This document shows positions 27,297-36,143 of a DNA stretch of 64,000 nucleotides, one piece after another. A program made the translations under genes and the position numbers. Numbering within the stretch: position 1 is the stretch's first letter; every line of letters starts with the position of its first letter. The notes under the pieces were generated by a model, which did no database searches, was not told where the DNA came from, and saw only the letters and a list, made by a program, of their open reading frames with translations. The stretch is from Hyphomonas neptunium ATCC 15444 (GTDB lineage: Bacteria; Pseudomonadota; Alphaproteobacteria; Caulobacterales; Hyphomonadaceae), in NCBI RefSeq assembly GCF_000013025.1, contig NC_008358.1:3596001-3660000 (forward strand), written 5' to 3'.

Positions 27297-29255
27297 TCAA
27301 ATCGCGCCCTGAGAGAGCGCTTCTGTCTGGCGCGCCAGCATCCATTGTCCGTCTGCGCCCTGGCAAGCCGAGAACCGTCCCCGCTCCTGCCCCGGAATGG
27401 CATAGGCCACATCCCGGCACATGACCGAGACATTTACCACCGGCTGCTCTGCGTATCCGCGGGTTATGGGCGCCGGCGCATCGGCTGAATAACCAACCGT
27501 CCGCACATTGGCCTCACCGGCGGCGACAAGCTGCGTCCGCTCGAAGCTGACTTCAACGCTGCGGCCATCCGGGGTCGTCAGGGCATGGCGCGTGCCGTCC
27601 GGGCTGGTGGCGACCAGGCGGATGAATTCTTTTTGCAGGCTGGCCATCGCGTCGGCGCTGATCGCATCGCCGGAAGTAAGCGCCACACGCTCCCCGAGGA
27701 ACACGTCTGCGCCGCGCATTGCCGCGGCAGGACCAACCCTGAACGGACGAACTTCAGGCGGGCGCGCCGTGAGGATGGTTGGGGCCGCGCGCGTAACGGG
27801 CGCCGGATCGGCGCTGACGACCGGCTGCACGCGAGGCTTGAGTGACGCAGCGCTTGGCGGCGCGGCAGGTTTGAGGGCTGGAGGCGCAGGCGCAACTGTC
27901 GCCGCAGCGAGCGTCAACGTGCCCGGTTCGGGTTTCTGTACGGCTTGAGTCCGGGCTTCGAGATTTGCCAGACGTTTGGCCTCAAGGTCGGCCAACCGGC
28001 GCGCCTCGGCGGCATCGCCAGCACGCCTTGCGTCCAGCGCCGCAAGGCGGCGGGCCTCATCTTCGGCGGCGCGCTTGGCGGCCAGGTCAGCAAGGCGTTG
28101 TTGCTCCGCCTGAGCGGCGGCTTTCCGAGCCTCAATTTCTGCAAGCCGCTTGGCTTCCGCTTCAGCGGCAACCCGGCGCGATTCGATTTCGGCGAGCCGC
28201 TTGGCTTCAGCGGTGGCAGCACGCTCGGCTTCAAGTTCGGCAACGCGGCGCTGATCGGCGAGCGCGGCAGCGGCGCGGTCTGCTTCCATCCGGGCCAGAC
28301 GGTCTGCCTCTGCGCGCGCGGCGGCGTCTGCTTCCGCTTGAGCGGCCAGACGAGCGGCTTCTTCATTCGCTATCCGCTCAGCCTCCTGCCGCGCCAGGCG
28401 CTGGCGTTCGGCGTCAATCGCCGCGTCGCGGGCGGCCAGCGCATCCGCTTCAGCCTGGGCCGCCGCTGCGAGACGGCCGGCTTCAGCGTCAGCAATCGCG
28501 GTCGAAGCAAGGCGCTGGGCCTCTGCCTGCTGACGGCGGGCGGCATCGCGCTCTGACGCCTCGAAGGCATCCACGCGCGATTTGAGATAATCGGCCACGC
28601 CGCGATAGTCGAACCAGGGCTGAACGTCCGCGCCCGCCGGCATAGCCGCTTCCTGAACCGCAACGGCTGAAACCGAGGCGGGCAACACAGCGGGACCAGG
28701 GTCAGCGGCGGTGCGGCGGTTGGCGTCTTCGCCATCATCCGGAAGCGTGCCAGGCTTGCCCTTCAGCGCGCTGTCAATCGCCAGCAGCGAAAGGCCCGCC
28801 AGACCGAGCACAGCGAGTCCCGCAAAAGCGAGCTGGGAATATTCGCCGAACCGGCCAAGACCGGTGGCGCGTTCATCTTCCTCTGCGTCCGTTTCCGGGG
28901 CTTCTTCAACCGGCGGGACGATGACGACCGGCGCCTTGCGGATTTCCTCGCGCGGGCGGATCGGTTCCGGGCGCAGTTCTGGCTTTGCTGGGGGAGCCCA
29001 GGCCTCAGGCCGGCCGGCGGGCGGAATGCGCCGGGGCTCAGGGCGGGCCTGGGGGACGGCCGCAGCGCTGGATATGGCGGCGATCGGGCGGGCCGGACGC
29101 TCGCGGGCCAGCACATCGGCCCCTTCCCCGTCCTTTGGCTCGTACCCGGCGAGAATAGCCAGCGTGGATTGGGGCCGCATGCCGTCACGGGCGCGCAGTC
29201 GGGCGCGGAACGGGGCATCGCCCCTCTCGGCTGGTTTCAGCGGCTCCTGCAGCAT
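27297..29255 (-). CDS. TolA-like single-pass membrane protein with long Ala/Glu/Arg coiled coil
   Basis: A 652-residue protein I cannot assign to a family. A proline-rich cytoplasmic N-terminus (to about residue 135) is followed by one membrane helix at about 142-163. A very long Ala-, Arg- and Glu-rich helical region (about 220-450) repeats RLAxxEAxRxAxxxA at roughly 11-residue spacing, like the TolA stalk. A proline-rich linker and a C-terminal globular domain of about 140 residues with two cysteines (VMCRDV, ACQGADGQW) complete it. The ATG at 29255 follows AGGAG by 8 bp. The layout suggests a protein that reaches across the periplasm. Confidence 0.8.
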   Translation of the reverse strand: MLQEPLKPAERGDAPFRARLRARDGMRPQSTLAILAGYEPKDGEGADVLARERPARPIAAISSAAAVPQARPEPRRIPPAGRPEAWAPPAKPELRPEPIRPREEIRKAPVVIVPPVEEAPETDAEEDERATGLGRFGEYSQLAFAGLAVLGLAGLSLLAIDSALKGKPGTLPDDGEDANRRTAADPGPAVLPASVSAVAVQEAAMPAGADVQPWFDYRGVADYLKSRVDAFEASERDAARRQQAEAQRLASTAIADAEAGRLAAAAQAEADALAARDAAIDAERQRLARQEAERIANEEAARLAAQAEADAAARAEADRLARMEADRAAAALADQRRVAELEAERAATAEAKRLAEIESRRVAAEAEAKRLAEIEARKAAAQAEQQRLADLAAKRAAEDEARRLAALDARRAGDAAEARRLADLEAKRLANLEARTQAVQKPEPGTLTLAAATVAPAPPALKPAAPPSAASLKPRVQPVVSADPAPVTRAAPTILTARPPEVRPFRVGPAAAMRGADVFLGERVALTSGDAISADAMASLQKEFIRLVATSPDGTRHALTTPDGRSVEVSFERTQLVAAGEANVRTVGYSADAPAPITRGYAEQPVVNVSVMCRDVAYAIPGQERGRFSACQGADGQWMLARQTEALSQGAI

Positions 29256-29280
29256 CCGCCCATCTCCTGAACGCAAAAGG

Positions 29281-29309
29281 TTAACACGCGTCTATCTGGC
29301 ATTTACTAT
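29281..29309 (+). promoter_or_regulatory. Sigma70-like promoter of argG
   Basis: TTAACA at 29281-29286 and TACTAT at 29304-29309 with exactly 17 bp between. The predicted start of transcription at about 29316 gives a leader of about 110 bases before argG. Confidence 0.5.
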
Positions 29310-29429
29310 AAAGGAGCTAACAGAATGAAACCATAAAATTCCCTGTAAGCCGCCGCCTTGTCAGGGCGGGTGCGGGACTTTAAGGCAACAGGTCTCCGTT
29401 TCCGCCCCAGAAAGACGACAGAAAATCCC

Positions 29430-30671
29430 ATGTCCAACGCTGCTTCCGCCCCGAAAAAGGTCGTTCTCGCCTATTCCGGAGGTCTCGACACCTCGATCAT
29501 CCTCAAATGGCTGCAGGTTGAGTTTGGCTGTGAGGTTGTCACCTTCACCGCCGACCTTGGCCAGGGCGAGGAACTGGAACCGGCCCGCAAGAAGGCGCTG
29601 GCCGCCGGGGTGAAGCCGGAAAACATCTTCATCGAGGATGTGCGCGAGGAATTCGTGCGCGATTTCGTCTTCCCGATGTTCCGCGCCAACGCCGTGTATG
29701 AAGGCGTCTATCTGCTGGGCACCTCGATTGCCCGGCCGCTGATCGCCAAGCGCCAGATCGAGATTGCCGACATGGTCGGCGCGGACGCAGTCTGTCATGG
29801 CGCCACCGGCAAGGGGAATGATCAGGTCCGGTTTGAGCTGGGCTATTATGGCCTTAATCCGGACATCAAGGTGATCGCGCCGTGGCGCGACTGGGCGTTC
29901 AAATCCCGGACCGACCTTTTGAAGTTCGCCGAGGAACACGGCATCGAGATCGCCAAGGACAAGCGCGGCGAAGCGCCGTTCTCGGTGGACGCTAACCTGC
30001 TGCACTCTTCCTCCGAGGGCAAAGTGCTGGAAAACCCGGCCGAGCCTGCGCCGGAATTCGTGCACATGCGCACGGTCAGCCCGGAAGATGCGCCTGACCA
30101 GGCCGAGGTGATCACCATCAGCTTTGAAAAAGGCGACGCGGTGGCGATCAATGGCGAGGCGATGAGCCCGGCGACGCTGCTCACCGCGCTCAACGCTTAC
30201 GGCAAGAAGCACGGCATTGGCCGGCTCGACTTGTTGGAAAACCGCTTCGTCGGCATGAAGTCGCGCGGTATTTACGAGACGCCGGGCGGGACGATCCTGC
30301 TGGTGGCCCACCGGGGCATCGAGCAGGCGACGCTCGACCGGGGCGCGGCCCACCTTAAAGACGAGCTGATGCCGAAATATGCCGAGCTGATCTATAACGG
30401 CTTCTGGTGGAGCCCGGAGCGCGAGATGCTGCAGGCGGCCATCGACCATTCGCAGCGCTGGGTGACCGGCGATGTGACGATGAAGCTCTACAAGGGCAAC
30501 GCCTATCTGATCGGCCGTTCGTCTCCCTACAGTCTGTACTCGGAGAAGATCGTGACCTTCGAGGACGACCACGGCGCTTACGACCAGAAGGATGCGGCCG
30601 GCTTCATCAAGCTCAACGCGCTGCGTTTGCGCCTTCTGGCGGGCCGCGACCGGAAGTTCGGCAAGAACTGA
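29430..30671 (+). CDS. argG: Argininosuccinate synthase
   Basis: A 413-residue ATP-dependent enzyme that joins citrulline and aspartate. The ATP pyrophosphatase P-loop [15 protein letters not shown] is at about residues 9-23, with [25 protein letters not shown] and [12 protein letters not shown] further on. The ATG at 29430 is chosen because the family starts just before the P-loop; an upstream in-frame start would add 24 unrelated residues. It has its own candidate promoter and a strong terminator, so it is monocistronic, separate from argH. Confidence 0.97.
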   Translation: MSNAASAPKKVVLAYSGGLDTSIILKWLQVEFGCEVVTFTADLGQGEELEPARKKALAAGVKPENIFIEDVREEFVRDFVFPMFRANAVYEGVYLLGTSIARPLIAKRQIEIADMVGADAVCHGATGKGNDQVRFELGYYGLNPDIKVIAPWRDWAFKSRTDLLKFAEEHGIEIAKDKRGEAPFSVDANLLHSSSEGKVLENPAEPAPEFVHMRTVSPEDAPDQAEVITISFEKGDAVAINGEAMSPATLLTALNAYGKKHGIGRLDLLENRFVGMKSRGIYETPGGTILLVAHRGIEQATLDRGAAHLKDELMPKYAELIYNGFWWSPEREMLQAAIDHSQRWVTGDVTMKLYKGNAYLIGRSSPYSLYSEKIVTFEDDHGAYDQKDAAGFIKLNALRLRLLAGRDRKFGKN

Positions 30672-30697
30672 TCGCTTTCACGCCAACACAAACACCG

Positions 30698-30733
30698 GCG
30701 CCCTCCCCTGACCTTCAGGGGAGGCGCTTTTTT
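30698..30733 (+). terminator. Intrinsic terminator of argG
   Basis: A 10-bp perfect stem, cctcccctga pairing with tcaggggagg, flanked by cg pairs and followed by six T residues at 30728-30733. Confidence 0.85.
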
Positions 30734-30751
30734 ATGGTCCGGCGTTCAGCA

Positions 30752-31327
30752 TCAGGACGTGTTGATCCCGGCCCACGCCTCTGGTCTTGCCTCTTCATCC
30801 AGCCGGCAGAGCAGCGCGTCGGTCCAGGGGGGTAGACGGCGGAGAATGTGGCCGGGGACGGGCATGGGTTTGAGCGTTTCGCCTTTACGCTTGCGCAAGA
30901 GGCGGGCGAGGCGGAGGGCGTGTTTCTGGGGGGTGGCCAGGACGGCATTCAGGCGCCGGGCTGCTTCGAACATCAGAGCCCATTGGATGAACGGGGTGTC
31001 GGTGCCTTCGCTGGCGGATGAGCCTTTGGGCGGGCTGATCAGTTCCGTGAGGCGGAACGGGGCTTCGCGGCGCGGTTGGAGTTTTTCAGAATTACTCTTG
31101 GAGTTTTCTTTGGGAACTCCAACCGCGAGCGGCGGAAGGCTCAGCTCAGCGGCAAGCACGTGGATGTAGCGGCGCACCAGCGATGTGACGGCCACGAGCT
31201 GGGCGCGGGCGTCGCCTGCGATGGTACCGAAGAGTTCGGGGACGGCCTCGCGCAGGAGGGTCCGCAGCGCGCCGAGGAGGGCGAAGATGCGGGTCCAGAG
31301 TTCCGGGCGGGGCATGTGATCGAACAT
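30752..31327 (-). CDS. Hypothetical protein
   Basis: A 191-residue basic protein with no recognised domain. The N-terminal 65 residues are helical (LWTRIFALLGALRTLLREA and QLVAVTSLVRRYIHVLAAEL). The middle is a polar, probably disordered linker with many Ser/Lys residues, and the C-terminal half has a helical, Arg/Leu-rich segment ending in PWTDALLCRLDEE. It has no signal peptide. It stands alone between the argG terminator and the palindromic repeats, so its transcription unit is unclear. Confidence 0.6.
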   Translation of the reverse strand: MFDHMPRPELWTRIFALLGALRTLLREAVPELFGTIAGDARAQLVAVTSLVRRYIHVLAAELSLPPLAVGVPKENSKSNSEKLQPRREAPFRLTELISPPKGSSASEGTDTPFIQWALMFEAARRLNAVLATPQKHALRLARLLRKRKGETLKPMPVPGHILRRLPPWTDALLCRLDEEARPEAWAGINTS

Positions 31328-31376
31328 GGCGCTAGGATGACGGCGCGGGGGACCCCGGCGGATAAGTTTTGTTATT

Positions 31377-31493
31377 CCGTGTCATCCCGGACGGCCCCAT
31401 GGGCCGATCCGGGACCTTGGTGAGGGTCGGGCGAGAGCGGAGGGAAGGTCCCGGCTCTACAGCCGCTGCGCGGCTTTGGCCGGGATGACACGG
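31377..31493. repeat. 117-bp palindromic element with 14-bp terminal inverted repeats
   Basis: CCGTGTCATCCCGG at 31377-31390 is the exact reverse complement of 31480-31493. A second inverted pair is nested inside: ccgggacctt at 31409-31418 and aaggtcccgg at 31445-31454. The whole element can fold into a long cruciform or RNA hairpin. There is no coding content. It lies in the 358-bp gap between the hypothetical gene and cobT, the only gene-free stretch above 300 bp in the window. The bases between this element and the next repeat (31494-31604) show nothing recognisable. Confidence 0.8.
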
Positions 31494-31604
31494 GAGTGAG
31501 GAGGGGTAACTGATTTCCGCATAGTTGCTCTCGCAAATTCCCAGATGATGTGTTGAGGGAGTGTGCGGAACAGGGATAGGGCAGCACTTGTCCGCAGGTT
31601 CCCT

Positions 31605-31689
31605 GTAGGGTGCATTAAGGCCGGAGGCCGCAATGCACCGATGGGGCGGCGGCAGGATGGTGCATTGCGCTGCGCTTAATGCACCCTAC
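31605..31689. repeat. 85-bp palindromic element made of two hairpins
   Basis: GTAGGGTGCATTAAG at 31605-31619 is the exact reverse complement of 31675-31689. Each half is itself a hairpin: GGTGCATT at 31609-31616 with AATGCACC at 31632-31639, and GGTGCATT at 31659-31666 with AATGCACC at 31678-31685. Elements with a TAGGGTGCATTA-like end are dispersed in many bacterial genomes. The right end overlaps the cobT stop codon, which is part of the repeat. Confidence 0.85.
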
Positions 31690-33677
31690 GATTTTTTCTT
31701 CACCGCCTGCAGCGTCGTGGTTTTCACGTCCCTGCCCGTTCCTACCTTCCGGCCGTAGCTCGGCGCGCCGGCGGCGGCGCCGGTGATGGCGGAGCTGCCG
31801 CGGACGGTTTTGTCCGAGAGCGGAGGGATGGACATGGCGCGGGGGTTGGGTTCGTTTTCGTCGAACAGCGAGGCGAGCTGTTCGGTCATGGCGCCGCCGA
31901 GCTGTTCGGCGTCCACGATGGTGACCGCGCGCTTGTAATAGCGCGTCACATCATGGCCGATGCCGATGGCGATAAGTTCGACCGGCGAGCGGGTTTCGAT
32001 TTCCTCGATCACCTGGCGCAGATGGCGTTCGAGATAATTGCCGACGTTTACATTCAGCGTGGAATCGTCGACCGGGGCGCCGTCTGAGATCACCATCAGG
32101 ATCTTGCGCTGCTCGGGCCGGGCGAGCAGACGGTCATGCGCCCAGAGGAGGGCTTCGCCGTCGATATTCTCCTTGAGCAGACCTTCGCGCATCATCAGGC
32201 CGAGATTGCGGCGCGCGCGGCGATAGGGCGCGTCGGCCTGCTTGTAGAGGATGTGGCGGATGTCATTCAGGCGGCCGGGCGCCTGGGGCTTGCCCGCTTT
32301 CACCCAGTCTTCCCGCGCCATACCGCCCTTCCAGGCTTTGGTGGTGAAGCCGAGGATTTCGGTTTTCACCGCGCAGCGCTCCAGCGTGCGGGCGAGAATG
32401 TCCGCGCACAGAGCGGCGACCATGATCGGGCGCCCGCGCATGGAGCCGGAATTGTCGAGCAGCAGCGTGACAACCGTATCGCGGAATTTGGTGTCGTCTT
32501 CCTGCTTGAAGGAGAGCGGCGCGGTGGGGTCTGTGATCACGCGGGTGAGGCGGGCGGTGTCGAGCACGCCCTCTTCCAGATCGAAAGACCAGGTGCGGTT
32601 TTGCTGGGCCATCAGGCGCCGTTGCAGCTTGTTGGCGAGCTTGGAGACCGCCCCCTGCAAGCCCTGAAGCTGGTGGTCGAGATAGGCGCGCAGGCGCGTC
32701 AGTTCTTCAGCGTCGCAAAGGTCCTGCGCGTTGGCGATCTCGTCATGCGCGCGGCTGAAGACCTTGTAATTGAAGCGGTCCCGGTCGTCCCCGTCCTGGA
32801 AATTCGGGCGCAGCGGCTTGGTGCCGTCTTCGGTCTCGTCGGGCGTATCGTCCGCATCGAGATCAGCGTCCTGATCGACCGAGACATTGGCTTCTTCGCC
32901 TTCCAGGTCTTCGGTCTCGCCCGCTTCCAGCTGCTCGGCAGAGGCGCCCATCTGTTCTTCTGTCTGGGTGTCGTCATCCCCGGACTGGTTTTGCTGCTCA
33001 TCGGTTTCTTCCGAAGGCGCATCGTCTTCGGATTCGGCCTCATCGCCGGGCAGGTCCGAGGCTGTCAGATCGCGGATGATCGAGCGGATGGTGCGGGCAA
33101 ATTCGGCCTGGTCGTGAAGCTGGCCGGTGAGGGCGTCGAGCGCCTTGCCGGCATTCGCTTCGACCTTTTCGCGCCACACATCGGCCACGCGCTTTGCGCT
33201 CTCGGGCAACGGGCGGCCGGTGAGCTTTTCGCGCAGCAGGAATTCGAGCGCCGGGGCGAGGACAGCGTCAGGATCTTCCGCGCCCATTCCGAAATTGGTC
33301 GACCGGCAACGGAAATCGAGCACGGCTTCGAGATTTCCGGCGGTGCCCGCCATGGCATTGGCGCCGAGGCTTTCGATGCGCGCGGTTTCGGCCGCTTCAT
33401 AGACGCGGCGGGGAATGTCTCCCTGCGGACGGTTTGCCAGATGGGCGTCGGCGTCGTGATGGGCGCGGCGCAGGGCGAGGGCGTCGGCCTCACCGCGGAT
33501 GCGGGCGGCAAGCTCGGGCGCCAGCTCGACCGGCGGCGTGCGCAGGACGAGGCGCGTGCCCTGATCGCCGACATCGGGGCCGAAGCCGACCTCGATGTCA
33601 CGCTCCGCGCTCATCGCCTTGGTGGTGGCGGCGAGCGCTTGCTTGAACAGCTCCTGGGGGCTCGTGTCCTTTGCCAT
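31686..33677 (-). CDS. cobT: Aerobic cobaltochelatase subunit CobT
   Basis: A 663-residue subunit that, with the CobS AAA+ ATPase, drives CobN-dependent insertion of cobalt into hydrogenobyrinate a,c-diamide in aerobic cobalamin synthesis. The N-terminal domain is followed by a strongly acidic linker (about residues 206-295) and a C-terminal von Willebrand A domain with the MIDAS motif DNSGSM at 408-413. The last residues are a basic tail, and the stop codon lies within the palindromic repeat at 31605-31689. cobS lies 30 bp upstream. No cobN or other cobalamin gene is in the window. Confidence 0.94.
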   Translation of the reverse strand: MAKDTSPQELFKQALAATTKAMSAERDIEVGFGPDVGDQGTRLVLRTPPVELAPELAARIRGEADALALRRAHHDADAHLANRPQGDIPRRVYEAAETARIESLGANAMAGTAGNLEAVLDFRCRSTNFGMGAEDPDAVLAPALEFLLREKLTGRPLPESAKRVADVWREKVEANAGKALDALTGQLHDQAEFARTIRSIIRDLTASDLPGDEAESEDDAPSEETDEQQNQSGDDDTQTEEQMGASAEQLEAGETEDLEGEEANVSVDQDADLDADDTPDETEDGTKPLRPNFQDGDDRDRFNYKVFSRAHDEIANAQDLCDAEELTRLRAYLDHQLQGLQGAVSKLANKLQRRLMAQQNRTWSFDLEEGVLDTARLTRVITDPTAPLSFKQEDDTKFRDTVVTLLLDNSGSMRGRPIMVAALCADILARTLERCAVKTEILGFTTKAWKGGMAREDWVKAGKPQAPGRLNDIRHILYKQADAPYRRARRNLGLMMREGLLKENIDGEALLWAHDRLLARPEQRKILMVISDGAPVDDSTLNVNVGNYLERHLRQVIEEIETRSPVELIAIGIGHDVTRYYKRAVTIVDAEQLGGAMTEQLASLFDENEPNPRAMSIPPLSDKTVRGSSAITGAAAGAPSYGRKVGTGRDVKTTTLQAVKKKS

Positions 33678-33707
33678 TGCGTTATCCCGCGCGGGGAAAA
33701 GCCTTCC

Positions 33708-34691
33708 TTATGCGACCTTCACCATCAGCGGGCTCTCGGGCAGTTCCACCCCGAAGCAGCGCTGATACATTTCCGCCACCAGCGGACGCTCAAGCTCGTC
33801 GCACTTGTTGAGGAAGGTCATGCGGAAGGCGTGGCCGAGATCGCCGAAGATGGCGAAGTTTTCCGCCCAGGTGATGACGGTTCTGGGGCTCATGACGGTT
33901 GAGAGGTCGCCCGACATGAAGGCGTTGCGGGTGAGGTCTGCCATGGTGACCATCTTGGAAACCGTGGGCTCGTCCACGCCGGTGGATTTCGACTGGATGA
34001 TCTCCACCTCGGCGTCATGGGTGAGATAGTTCAGTGTGGTGACGATGCTCCAGCGGTCCATCTGGCCCTGGTTGAGCTGCTGGGTGCCGTGATAGAGGCC
34101 GGTCGTGTCGCCGAGGCCGACGGTGTTGGTGGTGGCGAACAGGCGGAAGAACGGGTTGGGCGCGATCACGCGGTTCTGGTCGAGCAGGGTGAGTTTGCCG
34201 CTGGCCTCGAGCACGCGCTGGATCACGAACATCACGTCCGGGCGGCCGGCATCGTATTCGTCGAACACGATGGCGACGGGGCGTTGCAGCGCCCAGGGGA
34301 GAATGCCTTCGCGGAATTCGGTGACCTGAACGCCTTCCTTCAGGACGATGGCGTCCTTGCCGACCATGTCGATCCGGCTGACATGGCTGTCGAGGTTCAC
34401 ACGGATCATCGGCCAGTTGAGGCGGGCGGCGACCTGTTCGATATGGGTGGATTTGCCCGTGCCGTGATAGCCTTGCACCATGACGCGGCGATTGTGCTCG
34501 AAGCCGGCGAGGATGGCGAGCGTGGTCTGCGGATCAAACCGATAAGCGGGATCGATCTCGGGCACATATTCGGTGCGCGTCTTGAAGCCGTGGACGACCA
34601 TGCTGGTGTCGAGGCCGAACACCTTTTTGACGTTCACTTTTTCGGTCGGCTTCATGCCTTCCAGGGCATTGGTGTCGGACATAACGGTCAT
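33708..34691 (-). CDS. cobS: Aerobic cobaltochelatase subunit CobS
   Basis: A 327-residue MoxR-type AAA+ ATPase that forms a two-ring motor with CobT. Walker A is GYHGTGKST at residues 74-82, Walker B is [11 protein letters not shown] near 150, and sensor 1 is the LFATTNTVG region near 190. The start could be this ATG or one three codons later. It is the first gene of the cobST pair. The J-domain gene often found upstream in related genomes is absent; instead a divergent secreted Sel1-like gene begins about 170 bp away. Confidence 0.95.
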   Translation of the reverse strand: MTVMSDTNALEGMKPTEKVNVKKVFGLDTSMVVHGFKTRTEYVPEIDPAYRFDPQTTLAILAGFEHNRRVMVQGYHGTGKSTHIEQVAARLNWPMIRVNLDSHVSRIDMVGKDAIVLKEGVQVTEFREGILPWALQRPVAIVFDEYDAGRPDVMFVIQRVLEASGKLTLLDQNRVIAPNPFFRLFATTNTVGLGDTTGLYHGTQQLNQGQMDRWSIVTTLNYLTHDAEVEIIQSKSTGVDEPTVSKMVTMADLTRNAFMSGDLSTVMSPRTVITWAENFAIFGDLGHAFRMTFLNKCDELERPLVAEMYQRCFGVELPESPLMVKVA

Positions 34692-34862
34692 GGGTTATCA
34701 GGCTCGCCAGCGGGAGGATTTAATTGAGACTCCGGGTTCTAGCACGGGATGGCCGCGCGCCTAGTGCGACGCAACGTAAAGTCTGCAGCTGGCCTGAACA
34801 GGGGGGTGACAGGCGCGGGGCCCGGCCATAGCCTTCCGGGGCAGGATATGAAGGGTGAAATC

Positions 34863-36131
34863 ATGCTGTCAGTTGCCGCAAGGGCTATCGGCGCCGGGTG
34901 TTTCCTGTTGCTCGGTGTCTTCACGATGCCGGGCGCCCTGGCGCAGGGCAGTGGCGCGGAAACCGCCGCCGCAGCTCAAATCTCTGGCCTCGACCATCTC
35001 CGTCTCGGCCGGGACGCCAAGGCGGGCGGCCGGAGCGCCGAGGATTATGAAGCCGCCTATGTCCACTTCCTGGAGGCTGCCGATGCGGGCGTGCCTGAAG
35101 GATACGCCGAAGCCGCCGCGATGAAGGAGGCCGGGCTCGCCACAACGGGCGAGACGGCGCAGGACAATCTGGACGCCAGCTGGCTCTACACCATGGGCGC
35201 CGAGGCAGGCTGTTTCAGCTGCATGCTGTCGGCGGCGCGAATGTATGAGACCGCGCCCATCGGGGTTCAGCAGGACCTGGCGCTGGCGCTGACCTGGTAT
35301 TCCAAAGCGTATGAGCGCAGCCCGCTGAAATCGGATGCCGAATTTGAAAACATCAAGCGCGTCTCCGCCCAGGCCTATGACAGGGCCGTCGCCCTGATGA
35401 ATGCGGGCGAGCATTGGGATGCCTATCACCAGTTTGAAACGCTGTGCGAATTCAAAGGGCCCGCCGCCTGTTACAGGCTGGGTCTCTATCGGGGCGCGTT
35501 CAATTCCCCCTATGGCAAGGATGAGCCGGCGGCGCTCGCCCCGCTGGCCTTTGCCTGCGACCATCAGGTGCCCGGTGCCTGCAAGTCGCATGCAGAACTC
35601 ACCGGCTTTGTCGGGCCAAGCGCAGGTTATTCCAATGGGTCGCGCGCCGAGCGGTATTTCAAATCGATGTGCGGCGCCGCCACCCCCGACTATGAAGCCT
35701 GCTTCAATGTCGCCTGGCTGAACTATTACACCGATTACGGGCTGAACAATTGGGAGACGATCCGCACCTACGCCACCACGGCATGCTTCCAGGGCGGCCA
35801 CAGCACCTCGTGCAATCTCGCCATGAAGATGGCGCAGATGATGGGGCCGCCCCCCGGTTCGGTGCGCACCGAGTCCGGCGGAAACTGGGGCCGTAGTGTG
35901 GACAATGCCATCGGCGGCATCTTTGCGGCGCTGGCGAGCGGCGCGAGCACCTATGCGCAGACGGGCAGTGTCGGAGGCCCAGGCAATTACTCTTCGGGCA
36001 ATGCGGGCAGCTCTACCGGCAATGTCGCCGCCTGGCAGGACAATCGCGACTGGAACGAAGCGCGCCGGGCCACCGCTAATATAGGCACGGCCTATTCCTC
36101 CTCCTGCAGGCCTGGGAATACCTACTGCTGA
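34863..36131 (+). CDS. Secreted cysteine-paired Sel1-like repeat protein
   Basis: A 422-residue exported protein with a signal peptide ending in GALAQ. Residues 45-325 are helical repeats of the Sel1/TPR type. From residue 195 the repeats carry a cysteine pair each, at 195/203, 232/240, 270/280 and 308/317, a period of 37-38 residues; further pairs are 117/120 and 415/422. Twelve cysteines in the mature protein, all close pairs, suggest disulfide-stapled repeats like Helicobacter Hcp proteins. The C-terminal 90 residues are Gly/Ser/Asn-rich. The ATG at 34863 follows AAGGG; one five codons upstream is an alternative. Role is unknown. Confidence 0.8.
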   Translation: MLSVAARAIGAGCFLLLGVFTMPGALAQGSGAETAAAAQISGLDHLRLGRDAKAGGRSAEDYEAAYVHFLEAADAGVPEGYAEAAAMKEAGLATTGETAQDNLDASWLYTMGAEAGCFSCMLSAARMYETAPIGVQQDLALALTWYSKAYERSPLKSDAEFENIKRVSAQAYDRAVALMNAGEHWDAYHQFETLCEFKGPAACYRLGLYRGAFNSPYGKDEPAALAPLAFACDHQVPGACKSHAELTGFVGPSAGYSNGSRAERYFKSMCGAATPDYEACFNVAWLNYYTDYGLNNWETIRTYATTACFQGGHSTSCNLAMKMAQMMGPPPGSVRTESGGNWGRSVDNAIGGIFAALASGASTYAQTGSVGGPGNYSSGNAGSSTGNVAAWQDNRDWNEARRATANIGTAYSSSCRPGNTYC

Positions 36132-36143
36132 GGCAGCCCTGCC

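Noticed and set aside
31328..31685. Possible insertion sequence or transposase remnant in the largest gap
   Set aside because: No transposase-like reading frame is present; only the two palindromic elements and unstructured bases between them.
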